Source: JASHVB01 sp035523995 (GTDB taxonomy: Bacteria; Pseudomonadota; Alphaproteobacteria; Acetobacterales; Acetobacteraceae). Taken from it: a DNA stretch of 64,000 nt. A program made the position numbers and the translations under genes. The notes beneath the pieces are model-generated. The model worked only from the letters and a program-made list of their open reading frames with translations, was not told where the DNA came from and searched no databases. The stretch's first letter is position 1; the number at the start of each line of letters is the position of its first letter. The stretch covers positions 1 to 64,000 of the forward strand of contig DATKPQ010000013.1 of NCBI GenBank assembly GCA_035523995.1, in the 5' to 3' direction. Below, piece by piece: positions 34,031 through 42,609 of the stretch.

Positions 34031-34705
34031 ATGCGCGCATTTTCGAAGGCCGGCCTGCTGGCCGCGCTGACCGCACTCGCCGCGACGCACGCCGGCGCAG
34101 CGCCGCCTACGCCCACGCTCGAATTCGAAGATGGCCCGGTGGCGTCGGTGCCGGTGACGAGCGGCACGATCTCGTTCGGCGGAGTCACCGTCGATGGCGC
34201 GCCGGTCGTCGGCAGTGCCGGCCAGGATGTTCTGCAGGTCAACGGCAACACCAGTATCGGCGGGGTGTTCTACCCGCTGTCGATATCAGCCACCGAGTTC
34301 AATCTTGCCTTGCCAGGAGCAGTGGCGCGGGTCTCTGCCGGGGTAAGCGGCACGCTTTCGCCGATGACGACACTGACCTGGAGCGTTTACCTGGACCCGA
34401 ACAACAATCCGCTGGGCACCGCAGACCTGATCGCGTCGGGCAGCTTCTCCGATCCGTCCAGTCTGATTTCACTCGGCTTCTTCCAGCCTTTCGTGAACGT
34501 GGCGGAACCGATCGACGGGCTGTTTTCGCTGACGACGTTGCTCAGCATCTCCGGGGCTGCCGGTGCGACGGCGACGTTCGATTCGACCGTCACCGCGGCT
34601 ACTCCCGGCGTACCCGAGCCTGGCTCACTGGCATTGTTCGGTATGGGCCTGGTGGCGCTGGGGGTGATCGGGCCGGTGCAGCGCCGCCGCATGCGCGCGG
34701 CGTAA
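34031..34705 (+). CDS. PEP-CTERM sorting-domain protein, otherwise unknown
   Basis: 224 residues. Signal peptide MRAFSKAGLLAALTALAATHAGAA, a beta-rich mature part without recognised domain (TLEFEDGPVASVPVTSGTI ... FYPLSISATEFNLALPG), and C-terminal VPEPGSLALFGMGLVALGV followed by an Arg cluster, a clear PEP-CTERM. Start at ATG 34031 after an AGGAG-containing stretch; the open frame begins earlier at 33893 over the operator region. Divergent from the collar-domain PEP-CTERM gene and followed by a sugar transferase. No exosortase gene is in the window. Confidence 0.88.
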   Translation: MRAFSKAGLLAALTALAATHAGAAPPTPTLEFEDGPVASVPVTSGTISFGGVTVDGAPVVGSAGQDVLQVNGNTSIGGVFYPLSISATEFNLALPGAVARVSAGVSGTLSPMTTLTWSVYLDPNNNPLGTADLIASGSFSDPSSLISLGFFQPFVNVAEPIDGLFSLTTLLSISGAAGATATFDSTVTAATPGVPEPGSLALFGMGLVALGVIGPVQRRRMRAA

Positions 34706-34721
34706 CGAATGCTCTCGCGGC

Positions 34722-34737
34722 AGTGAACCAGGTCACA
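34722..34737 (+). promoter_or_regulatory. CRP-like site before the sugar-transferase gene
   Basis: AGTGAACCAGGTCACA differs from TGTGA-N6-TCACA at one base. It sits 45-60 bases before ATG 34783 and overlaps the earliest possible (GTG) start of the same frame, which favours the downstream start. Confidence 0.45.
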
Positions 34738-34782
34738 GCAATCACGATCGCGGACCAATACAATATCGGTATGGAGCAGATC

Positions 34783-35472
34783 ATGGGCGACACAACCGTC
34801 AACCAGATCGAGGCCTCGGCAGGTGTGTCGTGGGGACCCGCACAAGGTGTCCCTGCCTGCCAGACGGGCGCGCGCGACGATCCGTGGCGGATCTCCGCGG
34901 TTCGGCGCGTGCGCGATGTTGCCGGTGCCGTGGTGCTTCTGGTGGTGACGCTGCCGGTGCTGGCGCTTGTGGCGGTGGCGATCAAACTCGATACGCGTGG
35001 GCCGGTGCTGTACCGGCAGGATCGCGTGGGACTGGATGGCCGCGTTTTCAGCCTGCTGAAGCTACGCAGCATGCGGGTTGACGCAGAAGCCGCGGGGCCG
35101 CGCTGGGCCGCGGCGCGCGATCCGCGGGTGACACGGGTGGGTGTGTTCATCCGTGCCTGCCGCATCGACGAGTTGCCGCAACTGATCAACGTGCTGCGCG
35201 GCGAGATGAGCCTGGTGGGGCCGAGGCCGGAGCGGCCGCATTTCACCGCGCAACTGACCCAGGTGCTTGCCCGCTATGATGAACGGACGCGCGTGTTGCC
35301 GGGCATCACCGGCTGGGCGCAGGTGAGGTACCGTTATGGTGGGTCGGTCGAGGACGCACGCATCAAGCTGACATACGATCTGGACTACATTGCCCGTCGC
35401 AGCCTGGTGCTCGATCTGCGCATCCTTGCCGAAACCGTGCGTGTGGTGTTGTTTGGTATTGGTGCCCGCTGA
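34783..35472 (+). CDS. Exopolysaccharide sugar transferase (polyisoprenyl-phosphate hexose-1-phosphate transferase)
   Basis: 229 residues of the bacterial sugar transferase (WcaJ/EpsE/PssY) family, which loads the first sugar-1-phosphate onto undecaprenyl phosphate. One N-terminal hydrophobic helix (VAGAVVLLVVTLPVLALVAV), then YRQDRVGLDGRVFSLLKLRSM, the active-site region RIDELPQLINVLRGEMSLVGPRPE, and LPGITGWAQVRYRYGGS. It is the catalytic-domain-only form. Starts at 34723 (GTG) and 34771 are possible; 34783 has GGAG six bases upstream. Lies directly after a PEP-CTERM gene, a frequent association because exosortase systems go with extracellular polysaccharide. Confidence 0.9.
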   Translation: MGDTTVNQIEASAGVSWGPAQGVPACQTGARDDPWRISAVRRVRDVAGAVVLLVVTLPVLALVAVAIKLDTRGPVLYRQDRVGLDGRVFSLLKLRSMRVDAEAAGPRWAAARDPRVTRVGVFIRACRIDELPQLINVLRGEMSLVGPRPERPHFTAQLTQVLARYDERTRVLPGITGWAQVRYRYGGSVEDARIKLTYDLDYIARRSLVLDLRILAETVRVVLFGIGAR

Positions 35473-35581
35473 GGGGCCAGCAGGCAAAATCCATCGTGCG
35501 CGGCGGGGGGACGTATCGTGCCGTCGTGCCGGGCAGCGGCATGCGGCGCACCGCGCGATGCCCGTGGCGCCTGCCGCAAAG

Positions 35582-35741
35582 TTTAAGTCGGTTCACCACA
35601 GATTTCACGAATGACACAAAACAAGGCGTGGATCATTCGACGCTGTGCAATGTACATCGGCGTGTCAGTGTTGGTAAATCCCGTTGTTTTCCAGGCGCTA
35701 TTCTGTGTCATCTGCGAAATCTGCGGTGAGCTGACCAATTT
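35582..35741. repeat. MITE-like palindromic element, copy 2 (CAGATTTCACAGATGA family)
   Basis: Left arm GTTCACCACAGATTTCACGA and right arm GTCATCTGCGAAATCTGCGG are imperfect inverted repeats; overall ~160 bases, better preserved than copy 1 at 22474. The whole gap 35473-35925 holds no other feature I can support. Confidence 0.78.
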
Positions 35742-35925
35742 TGCTGCATACAGCAGTTAGGCGGCACGATCTGCCCCGGATCGTGCTGCCGGATGGACAG
35801 CGGCAAATGCGATTGTCCTGGGTCACGGCTGGCCCGCCATTCCCAACCGCCGCCAACCTGCTAGGCTCTGCGGCAAAAGCAGAAGGACTGCCAAGGGCGG
35901 CCCGTGACACGGAGGGACCAAGCAG

Positions 35926-37632
35926 ATGACCTATGACCTGTTGATCCGGAATGGACGCATCGTCGATGGCTCGGGGATGCCTGCGTTCCGTGGCGACGTT
36001 GCCGTGAAGGACGGCAAGATCGTTGAAATCGGCAAGATCGGCGGCGCAGCGGACCGCACCGTCGATGCCGACGGCCTGGCGGTGTCGCCCGGCTTCATCG
36101 ATAACCACTGCCACTACGATGCGCAGGTGACGTGGGACCCGCTGTGCACGTTCTCGCCGCAGCATGGCGCCACCACGGTTATCTTCGGCAATTGCTCGCT
36201 GTCCCTGGCGCCGGTGAAGCGTGGCAAGGAAGAGCGGATGGCGGAGTTTCTTTCGTATGTCGAAGCGATCCCGATGGAGGTGCTGCGCACCGTCGATGTG
36301 AACTGGGAGAGCTTCGGCCAGTACATGGACCGGCTGGACCAGAACCTCGGCGTGAATGCCGGCACGCTGATCGGCCACACCGCCGTGCGGTTCTATGCGA
36401 TGGGCGAGGATTGCCAGAAGCGCGCTGCCACGGACGACGAAATCAAGACGATGCAGGGCGTTGTGCGCGATGGGATGAAGGCCGGCGCGATCGGGTTCTC
36501 GGGCTCGCGGCAGAAGGGGCATTTCGATCCACAGGGCGTGCCGATTCCCGCGCTGTGGGCGGATGAGCGGGAGATTTTTGCGCTGGCGGACGTGCTGCGC
36601 GAGATGGGGACCGGCACGGTGCAGATGGGCGGCGGCGTCGATCCGGAACTGAGCGACGGGCTGATGGCGCGGTTGGCGGAGGCGAGCGGGCGGCCGGTGA
36701 TCTATAACAGCCTGAGCCAGACCGTGCGCAATCCCGACAAGTGGAAGCAACACATCGCGCGGGTGGAGGAGACGGCGAAGGCGGGAATCCGCGCTTATCC
36801 GATGTGCTCGCCGAACCGGACGACGCAGGACTTCACGATGAAGAACTGCCAGGTGTTCCGCGGCCTGCCGACATGGCACCCGATTTTGATCGCGTCCGAC
36901 GAAGAGAAGATGCGCGCCTATGCCGATCCGCAGGTGCGCGACAAGCTGCATGCGGAGGCGGTGGAGCGGTCGGTGCCGATCCCGGGCGCGATCGGGTTCT
37001 CGCGGAGCTGGTGGGATTATATGTGGGTGAACGAGCCGGCGCTGGAGAAGAACAAGGCGCTGCAGTTCAAGAGCATCGGCGAGATCGCCAGGATGCAGGG
37101 CAAACGGGTGATCGACGCGTTCCTGGACCTGGTGGTGGAGGAGAAGCTGGAGACGCGCTTCCTGCAGGCCGAGAACAATGTCGATGACGAGGCGCTGAAG
37201 ACGATCCTGACCTACCCGAATGCCTTCATCGGGTTGGGCGATGGTGGGGCGCACGTGCAGTTCCATGGCGGCTATGGCTACACGACGCGGCTGCTGGGCG
37301 AGTGGGTGCGCGAGAAGCATGCGATGACGTTGGAGCAAGCGGTGCGGCGGCTGACATTCGAATCCGCGTCATTGTTCGGCATCACCGATCGCGGGCTGCT
37401 GCGCGAGGGGTTGGCGGCGGACATCGTGGTGTTCGATCCGGACACGGTGAAGCCGGGACCGGAGAGCGTGGTGCACGACTTCCCCGCCGGCGGCTGGCGC
37501 ATCAAGGAACCGGCGATCGGCGTCCACATGACCGTGGTGAACGGGCAAATACTGCTGGAGGACGGCAAGCACACTGGTGCGCTGCCTGGGCGGGTGCTGC
37601 GGAACTCGTGGTACCAGGCGCATCGAGGCTGA
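35926..37632 (+). CDS. N-acyl-D-amino-acid deacylase-type amidohydrolase
   Basis: 568 residues of the amidohydrolase-3/D-aminoacylase family. Starts DLLIRNGRIVDGSGMPAFRGDVAVKDGKIVEIG, has PGFIDNHCHYDAQ (metal HxH-type site) and near the end IGLGDGGAHVQFHGGYGYTTRLLGEW with the catalytic Asp region, then the C-terminal LREGLAADIVVFDPDTV return to the small beta-domain. Such enzymes remove N-acyl groups from D-amino acids or act on related cyclic amides. Single gene with a strong GC hairpin just after the stop. Confidence 0.9.
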   Translation: MTYDLLIRNGRIVDGSGMPAFRGDVAVKDGKIVEIGKIGGAADRTVDADGLAVSPGFIDNHCHYDAQVTWDPLCTFSPQHGATTVIFGNCSLSLAPVKRGKEERMAEFLSYVEAIPMEVLRTVDVNWESFGQYMDRLDQNLGVNAGTLIGHTAVRFYAMGEDCQKRAATDDEIKTMQGVVRDGMKAGAIGFSGSRQKGHFDPQGVPIPALWADEREIFALADVLREMGTGTVQMGGGVDPELSDGLMARLAEASGRPVIYNSLSQTVRNPDKWKQHIARVEETAKAGIRAYPMCSPNRTTQDFTMKNCQVFRGLPTWHPILIASDEEKMRAYADPQVRDKLHAEAVERSVPIPGAIGFSRSWWDYMWVNEPALEKNKALQFKSIGEIARMQGKRVIDAFLDLVVEEKLETRFLQAENNVDDEALKTILTYPNAFIGLGDGGAHVQFHGGYGYTTRLLGEWVREKHAMTLEQAVRRLTFESASLFGITDRGLLREGLAADIVVFDPDTVKPGPESVVHDFPAGGWRIKEPAIGVHMTVVNGQILLEDGKHTGALPGRVLRNSWYQAHRG

Positions 37633-37641
37633 GGACTCGGG

Positions 37642-37670
37642 CGGGGCGGCGCTGCGCCGGCGCCGCCCCG
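37642..37670 (+). terminator. GC hairpin after the deacylase gene
   Basis: CGGGGCGGCGC pairs exactly with GCGCCGCCCCG around a 7-base loop, 10 bases past the stop codon. No U-tract, so it may be a Rho-assisted or partial terminator. Confidence 0.5.
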
Positions 37671-37840
37671 GCGGGTTGCGGCTGATCATCGCGGGGCGGG
37701 GGGGCGGAGGCCGCTTCGCGGCCGGCAAACGCAGTGAGGCCTTGGGCCTGTGAGCGGCTTTCTCGGGCTCCGGGCGATCCGCTCGATCACACGCGCGCGA
37801 AAACGTCGGAAGCACCGCTGGCGGTCTGGCGGAGCCTGTT

Positions 37841-38416
37841 TCAGCCGACGCCCGAACGGCGATACAACTCGCTGAGCAATACGTTCAGGCCGATGCTGGC
37901 GAGCGGGAAAGCCCCCTGCGTGATCGGCGTGACATCCTCGGGCCACACACCGTCGGCGCGGCGCTGCAACAGGTCGACCCGCACCGACGCGGTATGGATC
38001 ACCAGGATTTCCCGCACGCTGTCGATCAGCATGTACGCCCGGACGTTGCGCCAGGTTTCCGCGTGATTGGACGGCGAGAGAATCTCGATCACCAGAACCG
38101 GATGATGCAACCCGGCGGGATCGTTGTCGGTCTCCGCGCAGGTGACGGCAAGATCGGGAATGCAGAAATTACGGCTGGCCTGAAACGCCGGAACGATGCC
38201 CGGATTGGTCAGCGCGACGCAGGGGCTGCCGCTCGCTTCCAGATGGCTGTCGATCAGCCCGGCGATTACAGTCTGGAGTCGCCCATGCGCTCGACTGGCC
38301 GGCGCCATCGCCACCGGCACCCCATCGATCAATTGCCACTGGCCTGGGCCAGGGGCATCCCAGGCCAGGAACTCCTGCAACGTCATCTGATCCGGCGTGG
38401 TCAGGGCGGTACTCAT
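37841..38416 (-). CDS. Uma2 family (DUF820) PD-(D/E)XK-like protein
   Basis: 191 residues. Uma2 pattern: MTLQEFLAWD, YELIDG-like WQLIDGVPVAM, HGRLQTVIAGLI, IPDLAVTC (the acidic motif) and PVLVIEILSPSN (the ExK-like strand) are all visible. Uma2 proteins are putative restriction-like nucleases, common in cyanobacteria and sporadic elsewhere; function is unknown. ATG 38416 is preferred to 38425 as giving the family start MSTALTTPDQMTL. A broken Mrr-like nuclease lies next to it. Confidence 0.87.
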   Translation of the reverse strand: MSTALTTPDQMTLQEFLAWDAPGPGQWQLIDGVPVAMAPASRAHGRLQTVIAGLIDSHLEASGSPCVALTNPGIVPAFQASRNFCIPDLAVTCAETDNDPAGLHHPVLVIEILSPSNHAETWRNVRAYMLIDSVREILVIHTASVRVDLLQRRADGVWPEDVTPITQGAFPLASIGLNVLLSELYRRSGVG

Positions 38417-38545
38417 GGCTCTCACGCTACCATGCCGGCGGGCGGAAAACCACCGGGGCCCCCTGCGCGCGGGCGCCGGCCTCGGGGCGGGTTTGATCAG
38501 TCGCGGGCTAGAAGCGTCGGCGCGAAGAACCGCGGTTCGCGCGAT

Positions 38546-38826
38546 CGCGATGTGATTGCCATAAAGAAAGACTTCGGCAGCATCCCCATAATCGATCAGG
38601 TGAACGCATATAAGCCGCGGGACACCTGGTTACCGCTTACGACGTGCAGGCGTTGACGGGCACTCTGCAAGGGGACGGTGCTGCAAAGGGATTCCTCACC
38701 ACTACCTCCGATTTTGCCCCACGGATATGGAAGAATCCTTTGATTGTCCCGCTCATCCCGTCCCGGCTTGAGTTGATCAACGGACAAAAGCTCCTGGCAA
38801 AGCTTGAGGAGTTAGTTCGACCGTCC
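38546..38826 (+). pseudogene. Frameshifted C-terminal remnant of an Mrr-like restriction endonuclease
   Basis: One frame reads DVIAIKKDFGSIPIIDQVNAYKP up to about 38620. The sequence then continues in a different frame as HLVTAYDVQALTGTLQ then GDGAAKGFLTTTSDFAP and PLIPSRLELINGQKLLAKLEEL. The KGFLTTTSDF and LINGQKLL motifs are typical of Mrr-type PD-(D/E)XK endonucleases. The catalytic N-terminal part is gone and a frameshift at about 38621 separates the halves, so it cannot make an active enzyme. Confidence 0.72.
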
Positions 38827-39360
38827 CCACCGCCCGACCAGCGTCGCCCTTGCCAGCGTGGCGAAATGCAGGTGGAACCCCACCGTCGCGCCTGACGCCT
38901 GCGGATCGATCTGCATGCTGGGCACCTTCAATGCGTACACCGTGATGATGTAGTGGTGCGGCTTGTCGCCAATCGGCGGGCACGGGCCGCCGTAGTTGGA
39001 GAACCCGAAATCCGTCCGTCCCTGCACCGCGCCCGCCGGCAGTGTTGTTGAATTCGCGGCACCTGCGTTCGCCGGCAGGCTGGTCACGCTGGCGGGAATA
39101 TTCACCACGGTCCAATGCCACCAGCCGCTGCCGGTCGGCGCGTCAGGATCGAACATCGTAATCGCATAGCTTTGCGTGTCCTTAGGTGCGCCGGACCAGG
39201 ACAGGGCAGGGGATTGGTTGCCGCCGCCGCAGCCGGTGAACACGTGCACCATTGGGATGGTGGCGCCGTTGCGGATGTCCGGGCTGGTGACGGTGAAGCC
39301 GGCCGCCGCGGCGGCCACGCCCGGCAGGCAAAGCAGCAATGACAGAAGCAATGCGCGCAT
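38812..39360 (-). CDS. Secreted PEBP-family (YbhB/YbcL, Raf-kinase-inhibitor-like) protein
   Basis: 182 residues. Signal peptide MRALLLSLLLCLPGVAAAAAG, then the phosphatidylethanolamine-binding-protein fold: NQSPALSWSGAP, YAITMFDPDAPTGSGWWHW, ANSTTLPAG, FGFSNYGGPCPP and HHYIITVYAL. Bacterial PEBP proteins bind anionic ligands in a pocket formed by the DPDAP and GGPCPP loops; their role is not settled. ATG 39360 starts at the signal peptide; the frame is open to 39408. Its 3' end slightly overlaps the Mrr-like remnant on the other strand. Confidence 0.92.
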   Translation of the reverse strand: MRALLLSLLLCLPGVAAAAAGFTVTSPDIRNGATIPMVHVFTGCGGGNQSPALSWSGAPKDTQSYAITMFDPDAPTGSGWWHWTVVNIPASVTSLPANAGAANSTTLPAGAVQGRTDFGFSNYGGPCPPIGDKPHHYIITVYALKVPSMQIDPQASGATVGFHLHFATLARATLVGRWGRSN

Positions 39361-39449
39361 CGGTTTCCTCCCGGTTGTTGCTGCCATCAAACCATGACAG
39401 GCCGGCACAGCACAAGCGTCGCCATCGCTAACAATGGGACGGAGCGGCG

Positions 39450-39899
39450 CTAGATCAGCGGTTGTCCGACGCGGCTTGGACCGCCGGAAGTGAACAAGCC
39501 CTGTCCTGGGACATGGTTCACTTCCAGGCGCACGCCGTCGGGGTCTTCGAACAAGACCGAGTAATAGCCCGGCGCATATTGATCGTCCTGCGGGGGATGC
39601 ACGATGACGGCGCCGATCGAGAGCAGGAAGCGATGTACTTCGTCGACGTCCTCGCGTTGGCGGGCGCGGAAACAGACGTGGTGCAGGCCGACGCGGCTTT
39701 GCACGAAGCGCTCGCCTTCATGTTCGGGGGCCGGCGCGCGGATTGCGAAACCGGTGCGCCCGCCGACGCAGTAATAGACTCCGGGCTCGTTCGCCACCTC
39801 GCGCAGGCCGAGAAATGCCAGAAGCTGGGTGTAAAAGGCCTTGGATCGTTCGAAATTCCCGGCGGTGATGAAGATGTGGGCGATGCCGTTGATTTCCAT
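39450..39899 (-). CDS. VOC-family protein
   Basis: 149 residues, vicinal-oxygen-chelate fold: MEINGIAHIFITAGNFERSKAFYTQLLAFLGL (first metal His), RVGLHHVCFRARQREDVDEVHRFL, and SVLFEDPDGVRLEVNHVPG with the C-terminal metal Glu. A longer frame on this strand extends to 41579 but is antisense to hisS; ATG 39899 with GGAGCTCAAG just before it is the true start. Single gene; substrate unknown. Confidence 0.9.
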   Translation of the reverse strand: MEINGIAHIFITAGNFERSKAFYTQLLAFLGLREVANEPGVYYCVGGRTGFAIRAPAPEHEGERFVQSRVGLHHVCFRARQREDVDEVHRFLLSIGAVIVHPPQDDQYAPGYYSVLFEDPDGVRLEVNHVPGQGLFTSGGPSRVGQPLI

Positions 39900-40298
39900 C
39901 TTGAGCTCCTGGTGGTTCAGCTGCGGATGTCCCGGCTCGGGGGAGCCAGCGGTGCCGTAACGATAGCTGCGGCTCGCTGGGTTGCGAACACGGGCCGTGG
40001 CTGGGACAGTTGCCGTAACGGTGACCAACCAACGCCGGTTGATCTTTGCGACAGCCATAGAGAACCGGCACGCCGAGATGGGCCGCAATGCTGGCGCTCG
40101 GGCATTGGCTGCGTGCGCGGTGTGGACAGTGAGCAAGGCTGTCGTCGGGTTGCCCGGGATTCCGGTTTGACCCGCGATTACCGCTGCCGAGGCGTCCTGC
40201 GGGCTGTGCCTCAGCGAAAGCACCTTCCTCGCCATTGACAACCCAAGCAGCCTCCCCCAGTCGCACCATCGCGCCCGCATCCCCATTTCCGACCGGAC
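39900..40298. other. Intergenic region, nothing recognised
   Basis: 399 bases between the divergent VOC and hisS genes. Short frames on both strands have no family resemblance. It presumably holds the hisS and VOC promoters, but I see no clear -35/-10 pair. Confidence 0.3.
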
Positions 40299-41537
40299 AT
40301 GCCCACCCAGCTCCAACCACCCCGCGGCACCCACGATCTCGTTGGCGAAGACCAGCGCCGCCACGTCCACGTGGTGGACACCGCCCGCCGCATCGCCGCC
40401 ATCTACGGCTTCGACGAGTGGACCACCCCCATCTTCGAGGACACAAGGGTGTTTTCCCGCACGCTGGGGGAAACCTCCGACGTGGTGACCAAGGAGATGT
40501 ACAGCTTCACCGACCGCGGCGGCGATGCGATCACGCTGCGGCCGGAAGGCACCGCCGGCGTCTGCCGCGCCCTGGTCTCCAACGGTCTGACCCAGTCGCT
40601 GCCGCAGAAAGTGTTCTATGCCGGGCCGATGTTTCGCTACGAGCGCCCGCAGAAGGGCCGCTATCGCCAGTTCCACCAGATCGGCATCGAGGCGGTCGGC
40701 TCGGCCGAGCCGCTGGCCGATGCCGAGGTGATTGCCTGTGGCTGGGTCATCCTGCAAGCACTGGGCGTGGCCGGCGAGACGATCCTGGAAATCAACACCC
40801 TCGGCGACAAGGACAGTCGCGCTGCCTACCGCGAGGCATTGGTGGCCTATTTCACCCGGCACAGGGACGCGCTGTCGCCGGACAGCCGGGAGAGGCTGGA
40901 ACGCAACCCGCTGCGCATCCTGGACAGCAAGGACGAAGGCGACCGCCGCATCGTTGCCAACGCACCGGTGATCGCCGGCCACCTGACAGAGCATGCCGCG
41001 GCGTTCTACGCCAGCGTCCGCACGTGGCTGGACCGCTTCGGCGTGCCGTATCGGGAGAACCCTCGTATCGTGCGCGGCCTGGACTATTACGGCCACACCG
41101 CCTTCGAGTTCGTCACCAGCAAGCTGGGTGCCCAGGGGACGGTGATGGGTGGCGGCCGCTACGACGGGCTGGTGGAGGAGATGGGCGGTCCGCCGACCCC
41201 CGCGGTTGGCCTCGCTGCCGGGGTTGAGCGTTTGGCCATGCTGCTGGAGGACCCGCCGGCGCCGCCGCCCCCGGTCGCGGTCGTGCCGGTCGGCGAGGCG
41301 GCGGAAGCGGCGGCGCTCGAGATCATGCAGGCGTTGCGCGGGGCAGGTGTCCGGGCGGAGATGGCCTACCGCGGCAATCTCCGCCGCCGCATGGAGCGCG
41401 CCAACCGTATCGGCGCCCATGCGGCCGTCATCATCGGGGACAACGACCTGGCGCAGGGGGTAGCGCAGGTGAAGAACCTGGCGACCGGAGAGCAAGAGGC
41501 GGTGCCTCTGGCGGACGTGGTGGGACGGCTGGGATGA
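40299..41537 (+). CDS. hisS: Histidyl-tRNA synthetase
   Basis: Charges tRNA-His. 412 residues, a class II synthetase: N-terminal PPRGTHDLVGED, motif 2 (MFRYERPQKGRYRQFHQIGIEAVG), histidine-binding VRGLDYYGHTAFEF, motif 3 region (AVGLAAGVERLAMLLE), and the C-terminal anticodon-binding domain. First gene of a hisS-prfA-prmC-DUF4167 block; 13 bases separate its stop from the prfA ATG. Confidence 0.97.
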   Translation: MPTQLQPPRGTHDLVGEDQRRHVHVVDTARRIAAIYGFDEWTTPIFEDTRVFSRTLGETSDVVTKEMYSFTDRGGDAITLRPEGTAGVCRALVSNGLTQSLPQKVFYAGPMFRYERPQKGRYRQFHQIGIEAVGSAEPLADAEVIACGWVILQALGVAGETILEINTLGDKDSRAAYREALVAYFTRHRDALSPDSRERLERNPLRILDSKDEGDRRIVANAPVIAGHLTEHAAAFYASVRTWLDRFGVPYRENPRIVRGLDYYGHTAFEFVTSKLGAQGTVMGGGRYDGLVEEMGGPPTPAVGLAAGVERLAMLLEDPPAPPPPVAVVPVGEAAEAAALEIMQALRGAGVRAEMAYRGNLRRRMERANRIGAHAAVIIGDNDLAQGVAQVKNLATGEQEAVPLADVVGRLG

Positions 41538-41550
41538 GAGCGCTGTGGTC

Positions 41551-42609
41551 ATGAATCTCAGCCCCAAACTCGACCGCATCAGTGCCCGCGCCGACGAACT
41601 GCGTGCGATGCTGTCCGAGGGCCTGTCCGGCGACGCCTATGTCCGTGCCTCCAAGGAACTGGCAGAGCTGGAACCGGTCGTCGCCCGGGTCGATGAACTG
41701 CGCGCCGCAGAGAAGGCCCAGGCGGAAGCCGAAACGCTGCTTGCCGATCCCGAACTGCGCGAACTGGCGGAGACGGAGTTGCGCGACCTGAAGGCGCAAA
41801 TCCCGACGCTGGAGCATGAGATTCGGCTGGCGTTGCTGCCGAAGGACGCGGCCGACGAACGCGCCGCCATCCTGGAAATCCGTCCCGCCGCCGGCGGCGA
41901 CGAAGCGGCGTTGTTCGCCACCGAACTTTTCGGGATGTACCAGCGGTACGCGGAGGCCCATGGCTGGCGGTTCGAAATCCTGGAATACGGCGACACCGAA
42001 CTGGGCGGCCTGAAGGAGGGCATCGCGGAGATCACCGGCCGCGGCGTCTTTGCTCGGCTGAAGTTCGACTCCGGCGTGCATCGCGTGCAGCGCGTGCCGA
42101 CCACCGAGAGCCAGGGGCGCATTCATACGTCCACCGTCACCGTCGCGGTGCTGCCGGAAGCCGAAGAAGTGGATGTGCAGGTGAACGAGGAAGACCTGCG
42201 CATCGACGTCTACCGCGCGTCCGGCGCCGGCGGGCAGCACGTCAACAAGACCGAGAGCGCGGTGCGGATCACGCACCTGCCCAGCGGCATAGTGGTGGCG
42301 ATGCAGGAGGAGAAGAGCCAGCACAAGAACCGCGCCAAAGCGATGAAGATCCTGCGGGCGCGGTTGTACGAGCAACAGCGGGCGGCGGCGCATGCGACTC
42401 GGGCGGCCGACCGGAAGGCGCAGGTCGGCACGGGAGATAGGTCGGAACGCATCCGCACCTATAATTTCCCGCAGGGCCGCGTGACCGACCACCGCATCAA
42501 CCTGACGCTGTACAAGATCGACCGCGTGATGGTGGGGGAGCTGGACGAGTTCATCGACGCGCTGATCGCCGAAGACCAGGCCGCCCGCCTTGCCGCGGAG
42601 GGAATATGA
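41551..42609 (+). CDS. prfA: Peptide chain release factor 1
   Basis: Recognises UAA/UAG and triggers peptide release. 352 residues; GGQ at 227-229 in ASGAGGQHVNKTESAVRITHLPSGIVV, and the codon-recognition region (PxT, here PTTESQGRIHTSTVTV) upstream. ATG 41551 is used; GTG 41545 in the same frame is an alternative. Its TGA stop overlaps the ATG of prmC (ATGA), so the release factor and the enzyme that methylates its GGQ glutamine are translationally coupled. Confidence 0.97.
   Translation: MNLSPKLDRISARADELRAMLSEGLSGDAYVRASKELAELEPVVARVDELRAAEKAQAEAETLLADPELRELAETELRDLKAQIPTLEHEIRLALLPKDAADERAAILEIRPAAGGDEAALFATELFGMYQRYAEAHGWRFEILEYGDTELGGLKEGIAEITGRGVFARLKFDSGVHRVQRVPTTESQGRIHTSTVTVAVLPEAEEVDVQVNEEDLRIDVYRASGAGGQHVNKTESAVRITHLPSGIVVAMQEEKSQHKNRAKAMKILRARLYEQQRAAAHATRAADRKAQVGTGDRSERIRTYNFPQGRVTDHRINLTLYKIDRVMVGELDEFIDALIAEDQAARLAAEGI

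Noticed and set aside
39900..41579. N-terminal 560 codons of a 709-codon minus-strand frame
   Set aside because: It is antisense to hisS; only the last 149 codons, from ATG 39899, encode a VOC protein with its own RBS.
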